Shown piece after piece: positions 24,568 to 34,010 of a stretch of DNA of 42,249 bases. The stretch's first letter is position 1. Every line of letters starts with the position of its first letter. The position numbers and the translations under genes were made by a program. The stretch comes from an uncultured Prevotellaceae bacterium (GTDB lineage Bacteria; Bacteroidota; Bacteroidia; Bacteroidales; Bacteroidaceae). Location: assembly GCA_902776195.1 (NCBI GenBank), contig CACYPF010000018.1, positions 1 through 42,249 on the forward strand, written 5' to 3'. The notes under the pieces were generated by a model. It was not told where the DNA came from, did not search any database, and was given only the letters and a program-made list of their open reading frames with translations.

Positions 24568-26428
24568 AGTCAACACATGGTCTGTAACATGGGGCGTTCT
24601 CATGGCAGTACTGTTCTCAGCAGCCGCAGCATACCTGGGACTGAAGGTAGGTCAAGTTTTCGAGGCAGCCATTCCTATTGCCATTATCGCCGTGGGGGTC
24701 TCTGCCGCCGCCAAGCGTTCCAATGCGTTAAGAGAGAATGTCATCATCCAGTCGATTGGTGCTTGTTCTGGTGCTGTGGTAGCTGGTGCCATCTTCACCC
24801 TGCCCGCCATCTATATCCTTCAAGCTAAATACCCTGAGATGTCCGCCGACTTCTTGAAGATATTCATCGCTTCCTTGTTGGGTGGCGTACTCGGTATCTT
24901 GTTCCTTATCCCTTTCCGCAAATACTTCGTAGAGGCACCTCTCGAGCAATTCCCTTTCCCAGAGGCGACAGCCACTACACAAGTACTGAAGAGTGGTGAC
25001 AAAGGGGGCTCCCAGGCAAAACCATTATTAATAGCAGGTCTGGTGGGCGGACTCTATGACTTCATCGTAGCAACCTTCGGTTGGTGGAATGAGAATGTGA
25101 CCAGCCGAATGATACCCCTCGGTGAAGACCTTGCTGAGAAGGCGAAACTCGTTTTTAAGAACAATACGGGTGCTGCTGTCCTTGGCTTGGGCTATATCAT
25201 CGGATTCCGCTATGCGCTGATTATCACATTGGGCTCTTTGTTCGTGTGGTGGTTGGTAGTTCCCGGTATGGCTTTGTTCTTTCCTGATACAGTATTGAAT
25301 CAATGGAACCCTGCCATTACCACTGCCGTTGGCGACATGTCCCCGGAACAGATATTCACTTCGTATGGCAAGTCAATTGGTATTGGTGCCATTGCCATGG
25401 CAGGTATCATTGGCATCATCAAATCATGGGGTGTCATCAAGAGTGCGGTAGGACTTGCCTCCAAAGCCGGAGCCACCGAAGAAGGACAACAAAGTACAGA
25501 CCTTCCTTTTAAGTTCATTGCCTTTGCTTCTGTCATCACCCTTATCATCACATTCCTCTTCTTCTGGTTTGGCGTGATGGACGGTAACATATTGTTTGCC
25601 GCTGTTGCCATCATCCTGACCGCAGTCATTGCCTTTTTGTTTACCACCGTTGCCGCTAACGCTATCGCCATCGTAGGCAGTAATCCTGTATCAGGCATGA
25701 CCCTGATGACCCTTATCCTCGCCTCTGTCGTGATGGTTGCCGTAGGGTTGAAAGGAACTGGTGGCATGGTGGCTGCCCTGATTATGGGCGGTGTGGTATG
25801 TACGGCTCTCTCCATGGCAGGCTCTTTCATCACCGACTTGAAGATTGGCTACTGGACAGATACGCTTCCCAAGAAGCAGGAGACCTGGAAATTCTTAGGC
25901 ACACTGGTCAGTGCCGCCACCGTTGGAGGTGTGATGATGCTCCTCAACGAGACCTACGGATTCGCCTCTGGTGCTCTCGCTGCTCCGCAGGCTAATGCCA
26001 TGGCTGCCGTGATAGACCCTTTGATGAATGGTGTCGGTGCACCATGGGTGCTCTATGCCATTGGTGCTGTCATTGCCATTATCCTGACACTCTGTAAGGT
26101 TCCTGCCCTTGCCTTTGCACTGGGTATGTTCATTCCTTTGGAACTGAATGTTCCACTGGTTTTCGGCGGTGCCATCAACTGGTATGTGACAACACGTTCA
26201 AAAGATAATGAGGTCAATAAGGAGCGTGGGGAGAAAGGTAACCTTATCGCCTCTGGCTTTATTGCCGGTGGTGCCTTGATGGGTGTGCTGAGCGCCCTGT
26301 TACGTTTCGGCGGCATCTCATTCGATTACGCAGAATGGTGGGCTAACCCATTGAGTGAACTGCTCTCCCTCGTAGCCTATTGCTTGCTGATTGCCTATTT
26401 CATCCGGGCAACGAGAGTTACGAGATAG
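24551..26428 (+). CDS. OPT family oligopeptide transporter
   Basis: A 625-residue protein with about fourteen to sixteen membrane helices and the bacterial OPT signatures GVLMAVLFSAAAAYLGLKVG at the N-terminus, EQFPFPEATATTQVLKSG near 136-153 and NPVSGMTLMTL near 380. Members import oligopeptides or metal chelates. The start lies inside the aminotransferase gene, so the two are probably translationally coupled. Its stop is only 2 bp from the convergent S41 protease stop, with no hairpin between. Confidence 0.88.
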   Translation: MKQRSEVNTWSVTWGVLMAVLFSAAAAYLGLKVGQVFEAAIPIAIIAVGVSAAAKRSNALRENVIIQSIGACSGAVVAGAIFTLPAIYILQAKYPEMSADFLKIFIASLLGGVLGILFLIPFRKYFVEAPLEQFPFPEATATTQVLKSGDKGGSQAKPLLIAGLVGGLYDFIVATFGWWNENVTSRMIPLGEDLAEKAKLVFKNNTGAAVLGLGYIIGFRYALIITLGSLFVWWLVVPGMALFFPDTVLNQWNPAITTAVGDMSPEQIFTSYGKSIGIGAIAMAGIIGIIKSWGVIKSAVGLASKAGATEEGQQSTDLPFKFIAFASVITLIITFLFFWFGVMDGNILFAAVAIILTAVIAFLFTTVAANAIAIVGSNPVSGMTLMTLILASVVMVAVGLKGTGGMVAALIMGGVVCTALSMAGSFITDLKIGYWTDTLPKKQETWKFLGTLVSAATVGGVMMLLNETYGFASGALAAPQANAMAAVIDPLMNGVGAPWVLYAIGAVIAIILTLCKVPALAFALGMFIPLELNVPLVFGGAINWYVTTRSKDNEVNKERGEKGNLIASGFIAGGALMGVLSALLRFGGISFDYAEWWANPLSELLSLVAYCLLIAYFIRATRVTR

Positions 26429-26430
26429 CC

Positions 26431-28038
26431 TTACTGGTCCATCAGTTCCAAAGCCCGGCACACAATATCATTCGTCTCATTCATGATGGCGAAATACTGA
26501 CTCGTCTCCCATAGGTCGCGGGCTACCAGTGCTTTGAGTTGCAGACGCAGATAAGGCAGTGTCTTCTGCAGTTCCCCATCATCCTTCGGTTTGATCTTCT
26601 GCTTCTCAGCCTCAGCAATGATGTCATCAGTCACCGACTGCGGAATCTCAAACTGCTCTTTGAACTTCGCAAAGGTCGGGTATTTCTTCTTTAATTCCTT
26701 ACGATGCTGGTCGACATACCGCAGACTGGCATTGATGATAAAGGAACGTGCTGACAGTTCCCGATGGAAACGGGTATATTTCATCGTATCCAGCGGTACG
26801 TAATAGTCGGGCATGATACCGCCGCCGCCATAGACCACTCGATGCTCTTTCAAGGTGTAGTATTTGAGCGAGTCGGCAAAATGAATACTGTCGGCATGCA
26901 TCAACTCCCCACTCTTCAGGCGGTTCAGCACGTCTTTCGCATAATCCTCTGCCTTCCCCTTCTCATACGGTTTCTGGATGCAACGCCCAGAAGGGGTGTA
27001 GTAATGGGCGATAGTCAGACGGATCATCGAACCGTCGGGCAGATCGATGGGACGCTGTACCAATCCTTTACCATAGGAACGGCGACCCACCACAAATCCA
27101 CGGTCATGGTCCTGTATGGCTCCTGTTACGATCTCAGCGGCAGACGCCGAATAGCTGTCTATCAAGACAACAACCTTCCCTTTCTCAAAGAGACCGTTCC
27201 CTTTAGCGCGATAGTCATTACGAGGAGCACGACGACCCTGCGTATAGACAATCAGGTCGTTATTCCCCAGGAACTCATTGGCGATGGCAACGGCAGCATG
27301 GAGATAACCACCACCATTCTCCTGCAGGTCAAGAATAAGCGACTGCATCCCCTCACCTGTCAGTCTCATGAGACTCTGGCAGAACTCCTCATGCGTCTGG
27401 GCACCGAAGTTACCAATACGGATATAGCCGATACCCGGACGTATCATATAAGCGGCATCTATAGACTTGACAGGAATCTTATCACGAGTGATGACAAACC
27501 GTAAGGCATCGGCAATACCCCGGCGGACGACTCCCAGACGCACTTTCGTCCCTTTCGGACCGCGCAGTCGTCGCATAATCTCTTCCTTGGGCATAGAGAC
27601 ACCCGCTATCGTAGTATCATTCACATAGACGATACGGTCACCGGCAAGAATACCTTGTTTCTCTGAGGGACCGCCAACGACAGGCTGGATAACGAGCAAC
27701 GTGTCCTCCACCATATTAAACTGCACACCGATACCCTCGAAGTTCCCTTGCAGCGGTTCATTTGCCTGCTTCACCTCCTTAGCCGTCATATAACTGCTGT
27801 GAGGATCCATCTTCTCTATCATCCCCCGGATACCGTCCTCCACGAGTTTCTGCTCATCGACACTGTCCACATAGAGATTAGAGATTGCCATCTCCGCAAT
27901 CTGCAGTTTACGTATAGGGCTGTCCTCACCCATATTGATACGTATCTGGGCTGATAATGGTAAGAAGGTAAAAAGATAAAAAGGTAAAATCCATTTTACC
28001 GAACCTCTCTTCCCTATCAGCTTATCTATTGTCCTCAT
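26431..28038 (-). CDS. S41 C-terminal processing peptidase
   Basis: A 535-residue exported protease with a signal peptide (cleavage near LSAQ), a PDZ domain (about 95-185, FEGIGVQF...) and an S41 catalytic domain: LDLQENGGGYL, SYSASAAEI (nucleophile S299) and RRSYGKGLVQ (base K324). It trims C-termini of periplasmic proteins. The hydrophobic core of the signal peptide (FYLFTFLP) is encoded by four 8-bp repeats (27959-27990). It follows parE by 24 bp and is likely in the same transcript. Confidence 0.9.
   Translation of the reverse strand: MRTIDKLIGKRGSVKWILPFYLFTFLPLSAQIRINMGEDSPIRKLQIAEMAISNLYVDSVDEQKLVEDGIRGMIEKMDPHSSYMTAKEVKQANEPLQGNFEGIGVQFNMVEDTLLVIQPVVGGPSEKQGILAGDRIVYVNDTTIAGVSMPKEEIMRRLRGPKGTKVRLGVVRRGIADALRFVITRDKIPVKSIDAAYMIRPGIGYIRIGNFGAQTHEEFCQSLMRLTGEGMQSLILDLQENGGGYLHAAVAIANEFLGNNDLIVYTQGRRAPRNDYRAKGNGLFEKGKVVVLIDSYSASAAEIVTGAIQDHDRGFVVGRRSYGKGLVQRPIDLPDGSMIRLTIAHYYTPSGRCIQKPYEKGKAEDYAKDVLNRLKSGELMHADSIHFADSLKYYTLKEHRVVYGGGGIMPDYYVPLDTMKYTRFHRELSARSFIINASLRYVDQHRKELKKKYPTFAKFKEQFEIPQSVTDDIIAEAEKQKIKPKDDGELQKTLPYLRLQLKALVARDLWETSQYFAIMNETNDIVCRALELMDQ
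27959..27990. repeat. Octamer array encoding a signal-peptide core
   Basis: GGTAAGAA, GGTAAAAA, GATAAAAA, GGTAAAAT: four 8-bp units. Read on the minus strand they give the hydrophobic run PFYLFTFLP of the S41 signal peptide. Confidence 0.75.
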
Positions 28039-28062
28039 ATCTTGCCTTTCTACTTTTTTTCT

Positions 28063-29994
28063 TTAATACTCTTCCTCCTCCGGGCGGTCTTCCTCAATGA
28101 CGAGGTTGTCAATAATGAAGTTCTGACGCTCCATGGTGTTCTTACCCATATAATACTCAAGGAGTTTCTGCACCTGGTCGTTCTTATGGAGGGTTACCTG
28201 CTCCAGACGGATGTCAGGACCGATAAAGCCAGCGAACTCCTCGGGGCTTATCTCTCCAAGACCCTTGAAACGGGTGATCTCCGGATCAGGACCTAACTCC
28301 TGTATCGCCTTCACACGCTCTTCCTCACTATAACAGTAACGGGTAACGAAGTCGCCCTTCTTACCATCCTCACGCATCGCTTTATCACGGATCTTCGTCC
28401 TGCGGTTACGGACACGGAACAAAGGGGTCTGCAGCACATAGACATGTCCTTTCTTGATGAGCTCCGGGAAGAACTGCAAGAAGAAAGTGATAATCAACAA
28501 GCGGATATGCATGCCGTCAACATCGGCATCCGTAGCCACTATCACCTTATTATATCTGAGGGTGTCCAGACCCTCCTCGATATCCAATGCAGCCTGCAGG
28601 AGGTTGAACTCCTCATTCTCATAGACCACCTTCTTGGTGAGTCCGAAGGAGTTCAGGGGTTTTCCACGCAACGAGAACACTGCCTGTGTATTCACATCAC
28701 GGCTCTTGGTGATACTTCCGCTTGCCGAGTCACCCTCAGTGATGAAGATACACGACTCCTCTTTACGGTCGTTCTTCGCATCACTGAAATGGATACGGCA
28801 GTCACGCAACTTACGGTTATGCAGGTTCGCCTTCTTGGCACGCTCACGTGCCAGCTTCGTCACACCAGCCATCGCCTTACGCTCCCGCTCCGTCTCCTTG
28901 ATCTTCTGCTCCAGCACTTCCACCACATCCTGATGGATATGCAGGTAGTTGTCTACTTCCTGCTTGACGAAATCACCGATGTATTTGTTGATGCTCACAC
29001 CATCCGGTGACATCGCGGTAGAACCTAACTTGATCTTCGTCTGACTCTCGAAGATAGGTTCCTCGACATTGATGGAGATAGCGGCGACGATACCCGTGCG
29101 GATATCCCCGTACTCATACTTGTTGAAGAACTCCTTGATGGTACGGGCGATATGCTCCTTGAAGGCACTTTGATGGGTACCACCCTGTGTGGTATGCTGA
29201 CCGTTGACGAAAGAGTAGTACTCCTCACCATACTGGTTGGCATGCGTAAAGGCTATCTCAATATCCTCCCCTTGCAAATGGATAATGGGATAGAGCGCGT
29301 CATTCGTCATACGGTCCTTCAACAGGTCCTCCAAGCCATGACGGCTAAGTATGCGACGACCGTTATACATAATGGTCAGTCCGATATTCAGATAGGTATA
29401 GTTGCGGAGCATGTTCTCCACGATCTCGTCATGGAACTGGTAGTTGACGAATTTCGTGTTATCGGGCTCAAAGTAGATATATGTTCCATTCTCGTCCTGG
29501 GTGGGCTCTGTCACGTCACTGACCAGTTCACCACACTCGAAGACAGCCTTGCGTACCTTGCCGTCGCGGTAGCTATGCACCTCGAAACGACTGCTCAACG
29601 CATTGACAGCCTTCACACCCACACCATTCAGTCCGATAGACTTCTTGAAAGCCTTCGAGTCGAACTTACCACTGGTATTCAGGATACTGACCGACTCGAT
29701 GAGTTTTCCCTGTGGGATACCACGGCCATAGTCACGGACGGAGATACGGAGATGATCCTCTACCGTCACCTCAATGCGGTCGCCCGCCTTCATCTTAAAC
29801 TCGTCGATAGAGTTGTCGAAGACCTCCTTCAGCAACACATAGATACCGTCTTCTGCGGAGGATCCGTCACCCAAGCGACCGATATACATACCAGGACGGA
29901 GCCGGATATGCTGCAGTCCGGTTAAGGTTTGTATATTACCCTCGTCATAGTTGACGGTTTCTTGACTCTCCACGATGTTTTTCTCTTCGCTCAT
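28063..29994 (-). CDS. parE: DNA topoisomerase IV subunit B (ParE)
   Basis: A 643-residue type IIA topoisomerase ATPase subunit: GHKL domain with [15 protein letters not shown] and DYGRGIP, a transducer domain with the switch lysine in the QTKIKLG loop, and a Toprim domain with [10 protein letters not shown] and [10 protein letters not shown]. It ends in the family RFKGLGEI segment. Several features (start [19 protein letters not shown], length, lack of the GyrB insert) favour ParE over GyrB. parC is not in the window. It follows the GNAT-like gene by 6 bp. Confidence 0.88.
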   Translation of the reverse strand: MSEEKNIVESQETVNYDEGNIQTLTGLQHIRLRPGMYIGRLGDGSSAEDGIYVLLKEVFDNSIDEFKMKAGDRIEVTVEDHLRISVRDYGRGIPQGKLIESVSILNTSGKFDSKAFKKSIGLNGVGVKAVNALSSRFEVHSYRDGKVRKAVFECGELVSDVTEPTQDENGTYIYFEPDNTKFVNYQFHDEIVENMLRNYTYLNIGLTIMYNGRRILSRHGLEDLLKDRMTNDALYPIIHLQGEDIEIAFTHANQYGEEYYSFVNGQHTTQGGTHQSAFKEHIARTIKEFFNKYEYGDIRTGIVAAISINVEEPIFESQTKIKLGSTAMSPDGVSINKYIGDFVKQEVDNYLHIHQDVVEVLEQKIKETERERKAMAGVTKLARERAKKANLHNRKLRDCRIHFSDAKNDRKEESCIFITEGDSASGSITKSRDVNTQAVFSLRGKPLNSFGLTKKVVYENEEFNLLQAALDIEEGLDTLRYNKVIVATDADVDGMHIRLLIITFFLQFFPELIKKGHVYVLQTPLFRVRNRRTKIRDKAMREDGKKGDFVTRYCYSEEERVKAIQELGPDPEITRFKGLGEISPEEFAGFIGPDIRLEQVTLHKNDQVQKLLEYYMGKNTMERQNFIIDNLVIEEDRPEEEEY

Positions 29995-30000
29995 ATCTCT

Positions 30001-31155
30001 TTACAAACTTTTCTTATAACAGCGGCGACGCTTGTGTTGTTCATGCTCCAGATACTGCCATTGCGACTGCACCTTCTCGTTGGTCTCCATCTCCACATTG
30101 GTCTCACCCCACTTAAAACCGTATTTCTGGTATTTGGGAATCAGGTCATAGAACAACAGCGCATTGGCACCTTTCTGCTGGTATTCCGGCAGGAAACCAA
30201 TGAGCAGCAGGTCCAGACACTCCGCCTGATGGAACTTCAAGGCTTTCAGACAGTGCCACCAGCCAAAGGGGAACAGCCGTCCGTTCTTACATTTCTGCAG
30301 GGCTCGTGTCATACTGGTGATGCTAATGCCCACACCGATGATGTCATGCCCGGGGGTGTTCCAGTCCTCTATCAGGCAGAGCATATCCATGTCGAGCATG
30401 GGGAAGTACATCTTCAGGTACTCGTCAATCTGCGCCTCTGTCATCTGCGAGAAGCCATAGATATTCTGATACGACTTATTGATGACATCAAGTACCTTAC
30501 GTCCTATCTGCTCCTTGCCCATGATCTGACTGCGCTTGGGATGTGTGGGATGCAGGTTATAGCGTTTCATCACCATCTGGGCTATCTTCTGGTATTTCTC
30601 AGGCATGTCACCCTTGGGTACGATGAGCTTGTACTCCACATAGTCATTGTCTTTCTCCCATCCTCCCAACTGCTCCATGTGACGGGGATAGTAGTCGTAA
30701 TTATAGATGGTAGACATGGTACCCAACTGGTCAAAGCCCTCGATGAGCATACCCTCCGGGTCAAGGTCGGTGAAACCGAGCGGTCCCACCATCTGGGTCA
30801 TCCCTTTCTCCTTACCCCAAGCGGCAACAGCATCCAGCAAGGCACGTGACACTTCCATATCGTCGATGAAGTCAATCCATCCGAACCGCACACTCTTCGT
30901 GTCCCAACGGTCATTGGCACGGCGGTTGATAATACCCGCTATACGCCCGACGACCTTACCGTCACGATAGGCAAGGAAATAGTCTGCCTCACAAAACTCA
31001 AAGGCAGCGTTCTTGTCCTTACGCAACGTATGCATCTCGTCATTGTGCAGGTTCGGGGCATCGTAAGGGTTGTCACGATAGAGGTCATAGTGAAACTGGA
31101 TGAAGGCTTCCAGACTTTTCTTGTCGTCTACTTTACGGATAGTTACTGATGACAT
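30001..31155 (-). CDS. GNAT-like N-acetyltransferase family protein
   Basis: A 384-residue protein. Residues about 5-110 resemble a GNAT N-terminal half (FLAYRDGKVVGRIAGIIN as the beta4 acceptor strand). The C-terminal half has LLIGFLPEYQQKGANALLFYDLIPKY, which resembles the acetyl-CoA binding Q/R-x-x-G-x-A motif, followed by GETNVEMETN. Proteins of this form are common in Bacteroidales as uncharacterised N-acetyltransferases; the substrate is unknown. It has its own strong promoter and starts the parE-S41 transcript. Confidence 0.7.
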   Translation of the reverse strand: MSSVTIRKVDDKKSLEAFIQFHYDLYRDNPYDAPNLHNDEMHTLRKDKNAAFEFCEADYFLAYRDGKVVGRIAGIINRRANDRWDTKSVRFGWIDFIDDMEVSRALLDAVAAWGKEKGMTQMVGPLGFTDLDPEGMLIEGFDQLGTMSTIYNYDYYPRHMEQLGGWEKDNDYVEYKLIVPKGDMPEKYQKIAQMVMKRYNLHPTHPKRSQIMGKEQIGRKVLDVINKSYQNIYGFSQMTEAQIDEYLKMYFPMLDMDMLCLIEDWNTPGHDIIGVGISITSMTRALQKCKNGRLFPFGWWHCLKALKFHQAECLDLLLIGFLPEYQQKGANALLFYDLIPKYQKYGFKWGETNVEMETNEKVQSQWQYLEHEQHKRRRCYKKSL

Positions 31156-31182
31156 GTTGGCTTCACATTATAATACTTCTTG

Positions 31183-31214
31183 CAAAGATACAAAAAAACC
31201 AACAAACACGCAAA
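31183..31214 (-). promoter_or_regulatory. Promoter of the GNAT-parE-S41 operon
   Basis: Minus strand: TTTG (31214-31211), 20-bp spacer, TATCTTTG (31190-31183). It is 28 bp upstream of the GNAT-like ATG. Confidence 0.8.
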
Positions 31215-31217
31215 GTT

Positions 31218-32474
31218 TTAACCTATTTTACGGCAAATAAACAACTGATGTGAACCATCCGACAGGGTTGTTCCGAAAATAAACACATCTCCTCCGTCCT
31301 TGAGTTTCAGTTTCTTACGCAGTTGTTCGACGGTCATGGGGAAGTTGCGGACGGCAATATTCGCTTTGTCAATACCAGCCAAGGCATGCTTTAACTCCTG
31401 TTTGTTCATCGAGGTCACCGCCTCTATATGAAACCTCCGACCTGGGAAATCCTCCACATCATGGTCGGCAATGAAGAGGTGGGAGTTGGCAGACAACGGG
31501 TTAACACCAAACGTCTCAGCCACTTCCCCGAAGCATCCAGCCTTCATGATACTGGTATTCGGTTCGAATAAATAAAGGAAACCATTGGTTCCAACGAAGG
31601 AAACCATTGGTTCCAACGAAGGAAACCGATGGTTTCCCCCATTGGAACCAGCGGTTTCCCCTATGGGAACAAACTCAAAGGATGTATCATTATTCACGCA
31701 AGCAAGGCGCAAGCCACCTGAGAGCTTGCTGCTAATAACCAAAAGGAGTTCTTTACACTCGTTGTCAACACTGACGATATGCACCTCACTGACCCCTCCT
31801 AAGTCGCAGACAGCCTTGCGCCAGTCGAGCATCGGCGACAGCTTGAGGATGATACGGTCGGCTTTTTCCTTCAGCAAGGGGAGCAGTTCGAGGACATTGG
31901 GTGTACAGTCCTCGATACCATAGGTGCGACTGCCATGCTGATCCCTTCGTGCCGGGTCCAAGAATACCACGTTGGCATGGGGCATCTGGGCAAGATAGTC
32001 CTCCGCATCACCACACACAATCTCAGCGTCCAACCCCAAGAGTTGGAAATTATGTCGGGCTATCTCACAGAGGTCTGGGTTACGCTCCACATAGATCCGC
32101 CTCATGAAAGGACGCGACATAAAGGAGAAGTCAATGCCAAAGCCACCTGTCAAATCGACAAAAGCACCTTGATTTTTCGGGATTTCGACATTACGGGATT
32201 CCGGCATTTCCAGATTCCGGGCAATCACTTCCCCCTTGTACCGAGCCGTCTGCTCACTGGAACACTGCTCCATATTCAGGTGAGGAGGATAGATGATGCC
32301 GTCAATGGCAGCCCATGAAGGCAGTTTCCGCCTTGCCGTCTGCCAGCCGGCAATCTGCTGCAAGGCGAAAGACATATCCACCTCTGCCGACTTTCCCCCA
32401 CTCAGGGCAAGTCGTCTGACATCATCCATGCGGTGCTCCTGTACATACTGCCATGTCGCCTCGTTGACTTTCAT
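31218..32474 (-). CDS. Class I SAM-dependent methyltransferase with THUMP-like domain
   Basis: A 418-residue protein. The Rossmann methyltransferase core has the SAM loop DLTGGFGIDF and, further on, VFLDPARRD at the motif IV position. Residues after about 345 (FHIEAVTSMNKQELKHALAGIDKANIAVRNFP) form the THUMP-like C-terminal domain seen with this family. It probably methylates RNA, but the target is unknown. A four-unit 22-bp palindromic repeat (31577-31664) is translated in frame between the core and the C-terminal part. Confidence 0.75.
   Translation of the reverse strand: MKVNEATWQYVQEHRMDDVRRLALSGGKSAEVDMSFALQQIAGWQTARRKLPSWAAIDGIIYPPHLNMEQCSSEQTARYKGEVIARNLEMPESRNVEIPKNQGAFVDLTGGFGIDFSFMSRPFMRRIYVERNPDLCEIARHNFQLLGLDAEIVCGDAEDYLAQMPHANVVFLDPARRDQHGSRTYGIEDCTPNVLELLPLLKEKADRIILKLSPMLDWRKAVCDLGGVSEVHIVSVDNECKELLLVISSKLSGGLRLACVNNDTSFEFVPIGETAGSNGGNHRFPSLEPMVSFVGTNGFLYLFEPNTSIMKAGCFGEVAETFGVNPLSANSHLFIADHDVEDFPGRRFHIEAVTSMNKQELKHALAGIDKANIAVRNFPMTVEQLRKKLKLKDGGDVFIFGTTLSDGSHQLFICRKIG
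31577..31664. repeat. 22-bp palindromic tandem repeat inside the methyltransferase gene
   Basis: Four 22-bp units start at 31577, 31599, 31621 and 31643. The first two are identical and contain the palindrome GGAAACCATTGGTTCC; the last two are diverged. Read on the minus strand they supply roughly 29 residues rich in G, N, S, F and P. Confidence 0.82.
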
Positions 32475-32479
32475 GCTTG

Positions 32480-32487
32480 CAAAGATA
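32480..32487 (-). promoter_or_regulatory. -7 element of the methyltransferase gene
   Basis: TATCTTTG on the minus strand, separated from the ATG by only 5 bp, so a leaderless or near-leaderless mRNA is expected. A TTTG lies 23 bp upstream (32514-32511), slightly farther than usual. Confidence 0.6.
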
Positions 32488-32498
32488 CGAAAAAGAAT

Positions 32499-34010
32499 CT
32501 ACATTCCTCGCAAACGAGCGTCAAAATCACGGGCTCCACCTTTCTCACCAAATATTTTCAGAAGCAGTGCCGTACGCATATTCGTAACCCGCTGAGGAGA
32601 TATTGCTGCCAGTGTCGCTATCTCACTGGGGGTGAAACGCAGTCGTATCAGCAGACAGATATTAGTCTCTAAGGGTGAGAGCGAGACTGCTCCATTCAAA
32701 CGAGCAAGGAAAGCAGGTGACTGTTGCTGCACAAGAGTATGCAGCTCCTGCCAGTCGCCTTCTGCTGCCTCTTTGCCTCTTGCCGCCATCTGGTGCAAAC
32801 GACTGACAGTATCCGCTGATAACAGGTGCTCGGCAATCTGCCACGTCAGGTATTTCTGGTTAAGAGCATCAATATGGGTATGCAGTCGGTTGATGCGACG
32901 ACGGTAATACCATACACCTATCAGGATGGCAGACAATAAGATGCTGATACAGGAAAGCAGTACTATCGTGACATGATACTGACGGCGTTCCTTCTGTTGC
33001 TGGTTGAGTTGTGTCTGTAAGGCAATGATATCAGCGGCAGGACTTTCCACATAGGCATGCTGATAATACTGGTTCAAACGTTGCGAGAGGTCTGCGACTC
33101 TCTCATAGAAACCTTCCTGCTGATAATAGTCTATCAGTCGTTCGTAGCAATGAATACGGATATCCGGATTGGGGGAGTGCAACAACTCATACCAGAGATC
33201 GTGTGCCTGTTGGATGTTCCCTTGTTCTGCCTCGATATCAGCAAGCAGCACCGTCCCTTTGTCAAGTTGGGCAAATTGACGAGAAGCAGTGATCAACTGC
33301 TTTGCCATCTGCAACTTACCTCGACGCTTCATCATACTTGCCTCGTTGACTAAGGAGGTAGCACGGATAACGTTTTGCGTTTGATTCCGCCACTGTTTCG
33401 ACTGCTCTACATAGTATTGCAGACTGTCTGTCTGCTCGTTCTTATCGAAAGTGGTGGCGAGATTATTCAGCATCTGAACCTGCCAATTAACATCACCCTC
33501 CTGTGTCGCCACCTCCAGGGCTTGATGATAATAATGAAGTGTCTGACGGAAATCTGCAGCATTATCATTGATATCACCTAATACGGCATAGAGCAAATAA
33601 CGCAGTCCAGAATCGTCAAGGTCACTAAACTCCCTCTCTACTTCCTTGACGAGACCCAGTCCCTCGATATAATGTCCTTTGGAATACAAGTCCATCCCCT
33701 GATGCAGCATGGCACGAGCCTGATGATCATGATCACCTTGCTCCTTGAAATAGCCGATACAATGCTCTAAGTCCGTCTCCCCACTCAAAGGGACACCCAC
33801 CCCATGCAGTGCCTCTGCCTTCACCAGTTGATAGAGCAGAGTGTCATTGATAGCATGGCATCGCTCCAACGAGTCCAGCATCAGATTGGCACGGTCAGGG
33901 TGATGGTCGGCATAATATTCCACCTCACTGAACACCCCATTGGCAGGCTGCTTCTGAGAACAGCCTGCCATCAAGAGAGTGATTAATAATATAAATAATG
34001 TATTCCTCAT
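32499..34010 (-). CDS. Lipoprotein-TPR-transmembrane-HTH regulator
   Basis: A 503-residue protein with a lipobox (LLMAGC, C17), a long helical tetratricopeptide region (about 25-340, with units such as YLLYAVLGDINDNAADFRQTLHYYHQALEVA), one membrane helix (about 350-372, VLLSCISILLSAILIGVWYY), a short coiled coil, and a C-terminal helix-turn-helix (LSPLETNICLLIRLRFTPSEIATLAAISPQRVTNMRTALL). The layout suggests a one-component regulator with a periplasmic TPR sensor and a cytoplasmic DNA-binding domain. The gene overlaps the TonB-domain gene by ATGA. Confidence 0.75.
   Translation of the reverse strand: MRNTLFILLITLLMAGCSQKQPANGVFSEVEYYADHHPDRANLMLDSLERCHAINDTLLYQLVKAEALHGVGVPLSGETDLEHCIGYFKEQGDHDHQARAMLHQGMDLYSKGHYIEGLGLVKEVEREFSDLDDSGLRYLLYAVLGDINDNAADFRQTLHYYHQALEVATQEGDVNWQVQMLNNLATTFDKNEQTDSLQYYVEQSKQWRNQTQNVIRATSLVNEASMMKRRGKLQMAKQLITASRQFAQLDKGTVLLADIEAEQGNIQQAHDLWYELLHSPNPDIRIHCYERLIDYYQQEGFYERVADLSQRLNQYYQHAYVESPAADIIALQTQLNQQQKERRQYHVTIVLLSCISILLSAILIGVWYYRRRINRLHTHIDALNQKYLTWQIAEHLLSADTVSRLHQMAARGKEAAEGDWQELHTLVQQQSPAFLARLNGAVSLSPLETNICLLIRLRFTPSEIATLAAISPQRVTNMRTALLLKIFGEKGGARDFDARLRGM

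Noticed and set aside
28063-29994. GyrB instead of ParE
   Set aside because: Length and N-terminal sequence fit ParE better, though without parC or a second paralogue in view the call is not absolute.
28444-30849. Long plus-strand frames antisense to parE and the GNAT-like gene
   Set aside because: They mirror well-supported conserved genes; length is a by-product of codon use in the true genes.
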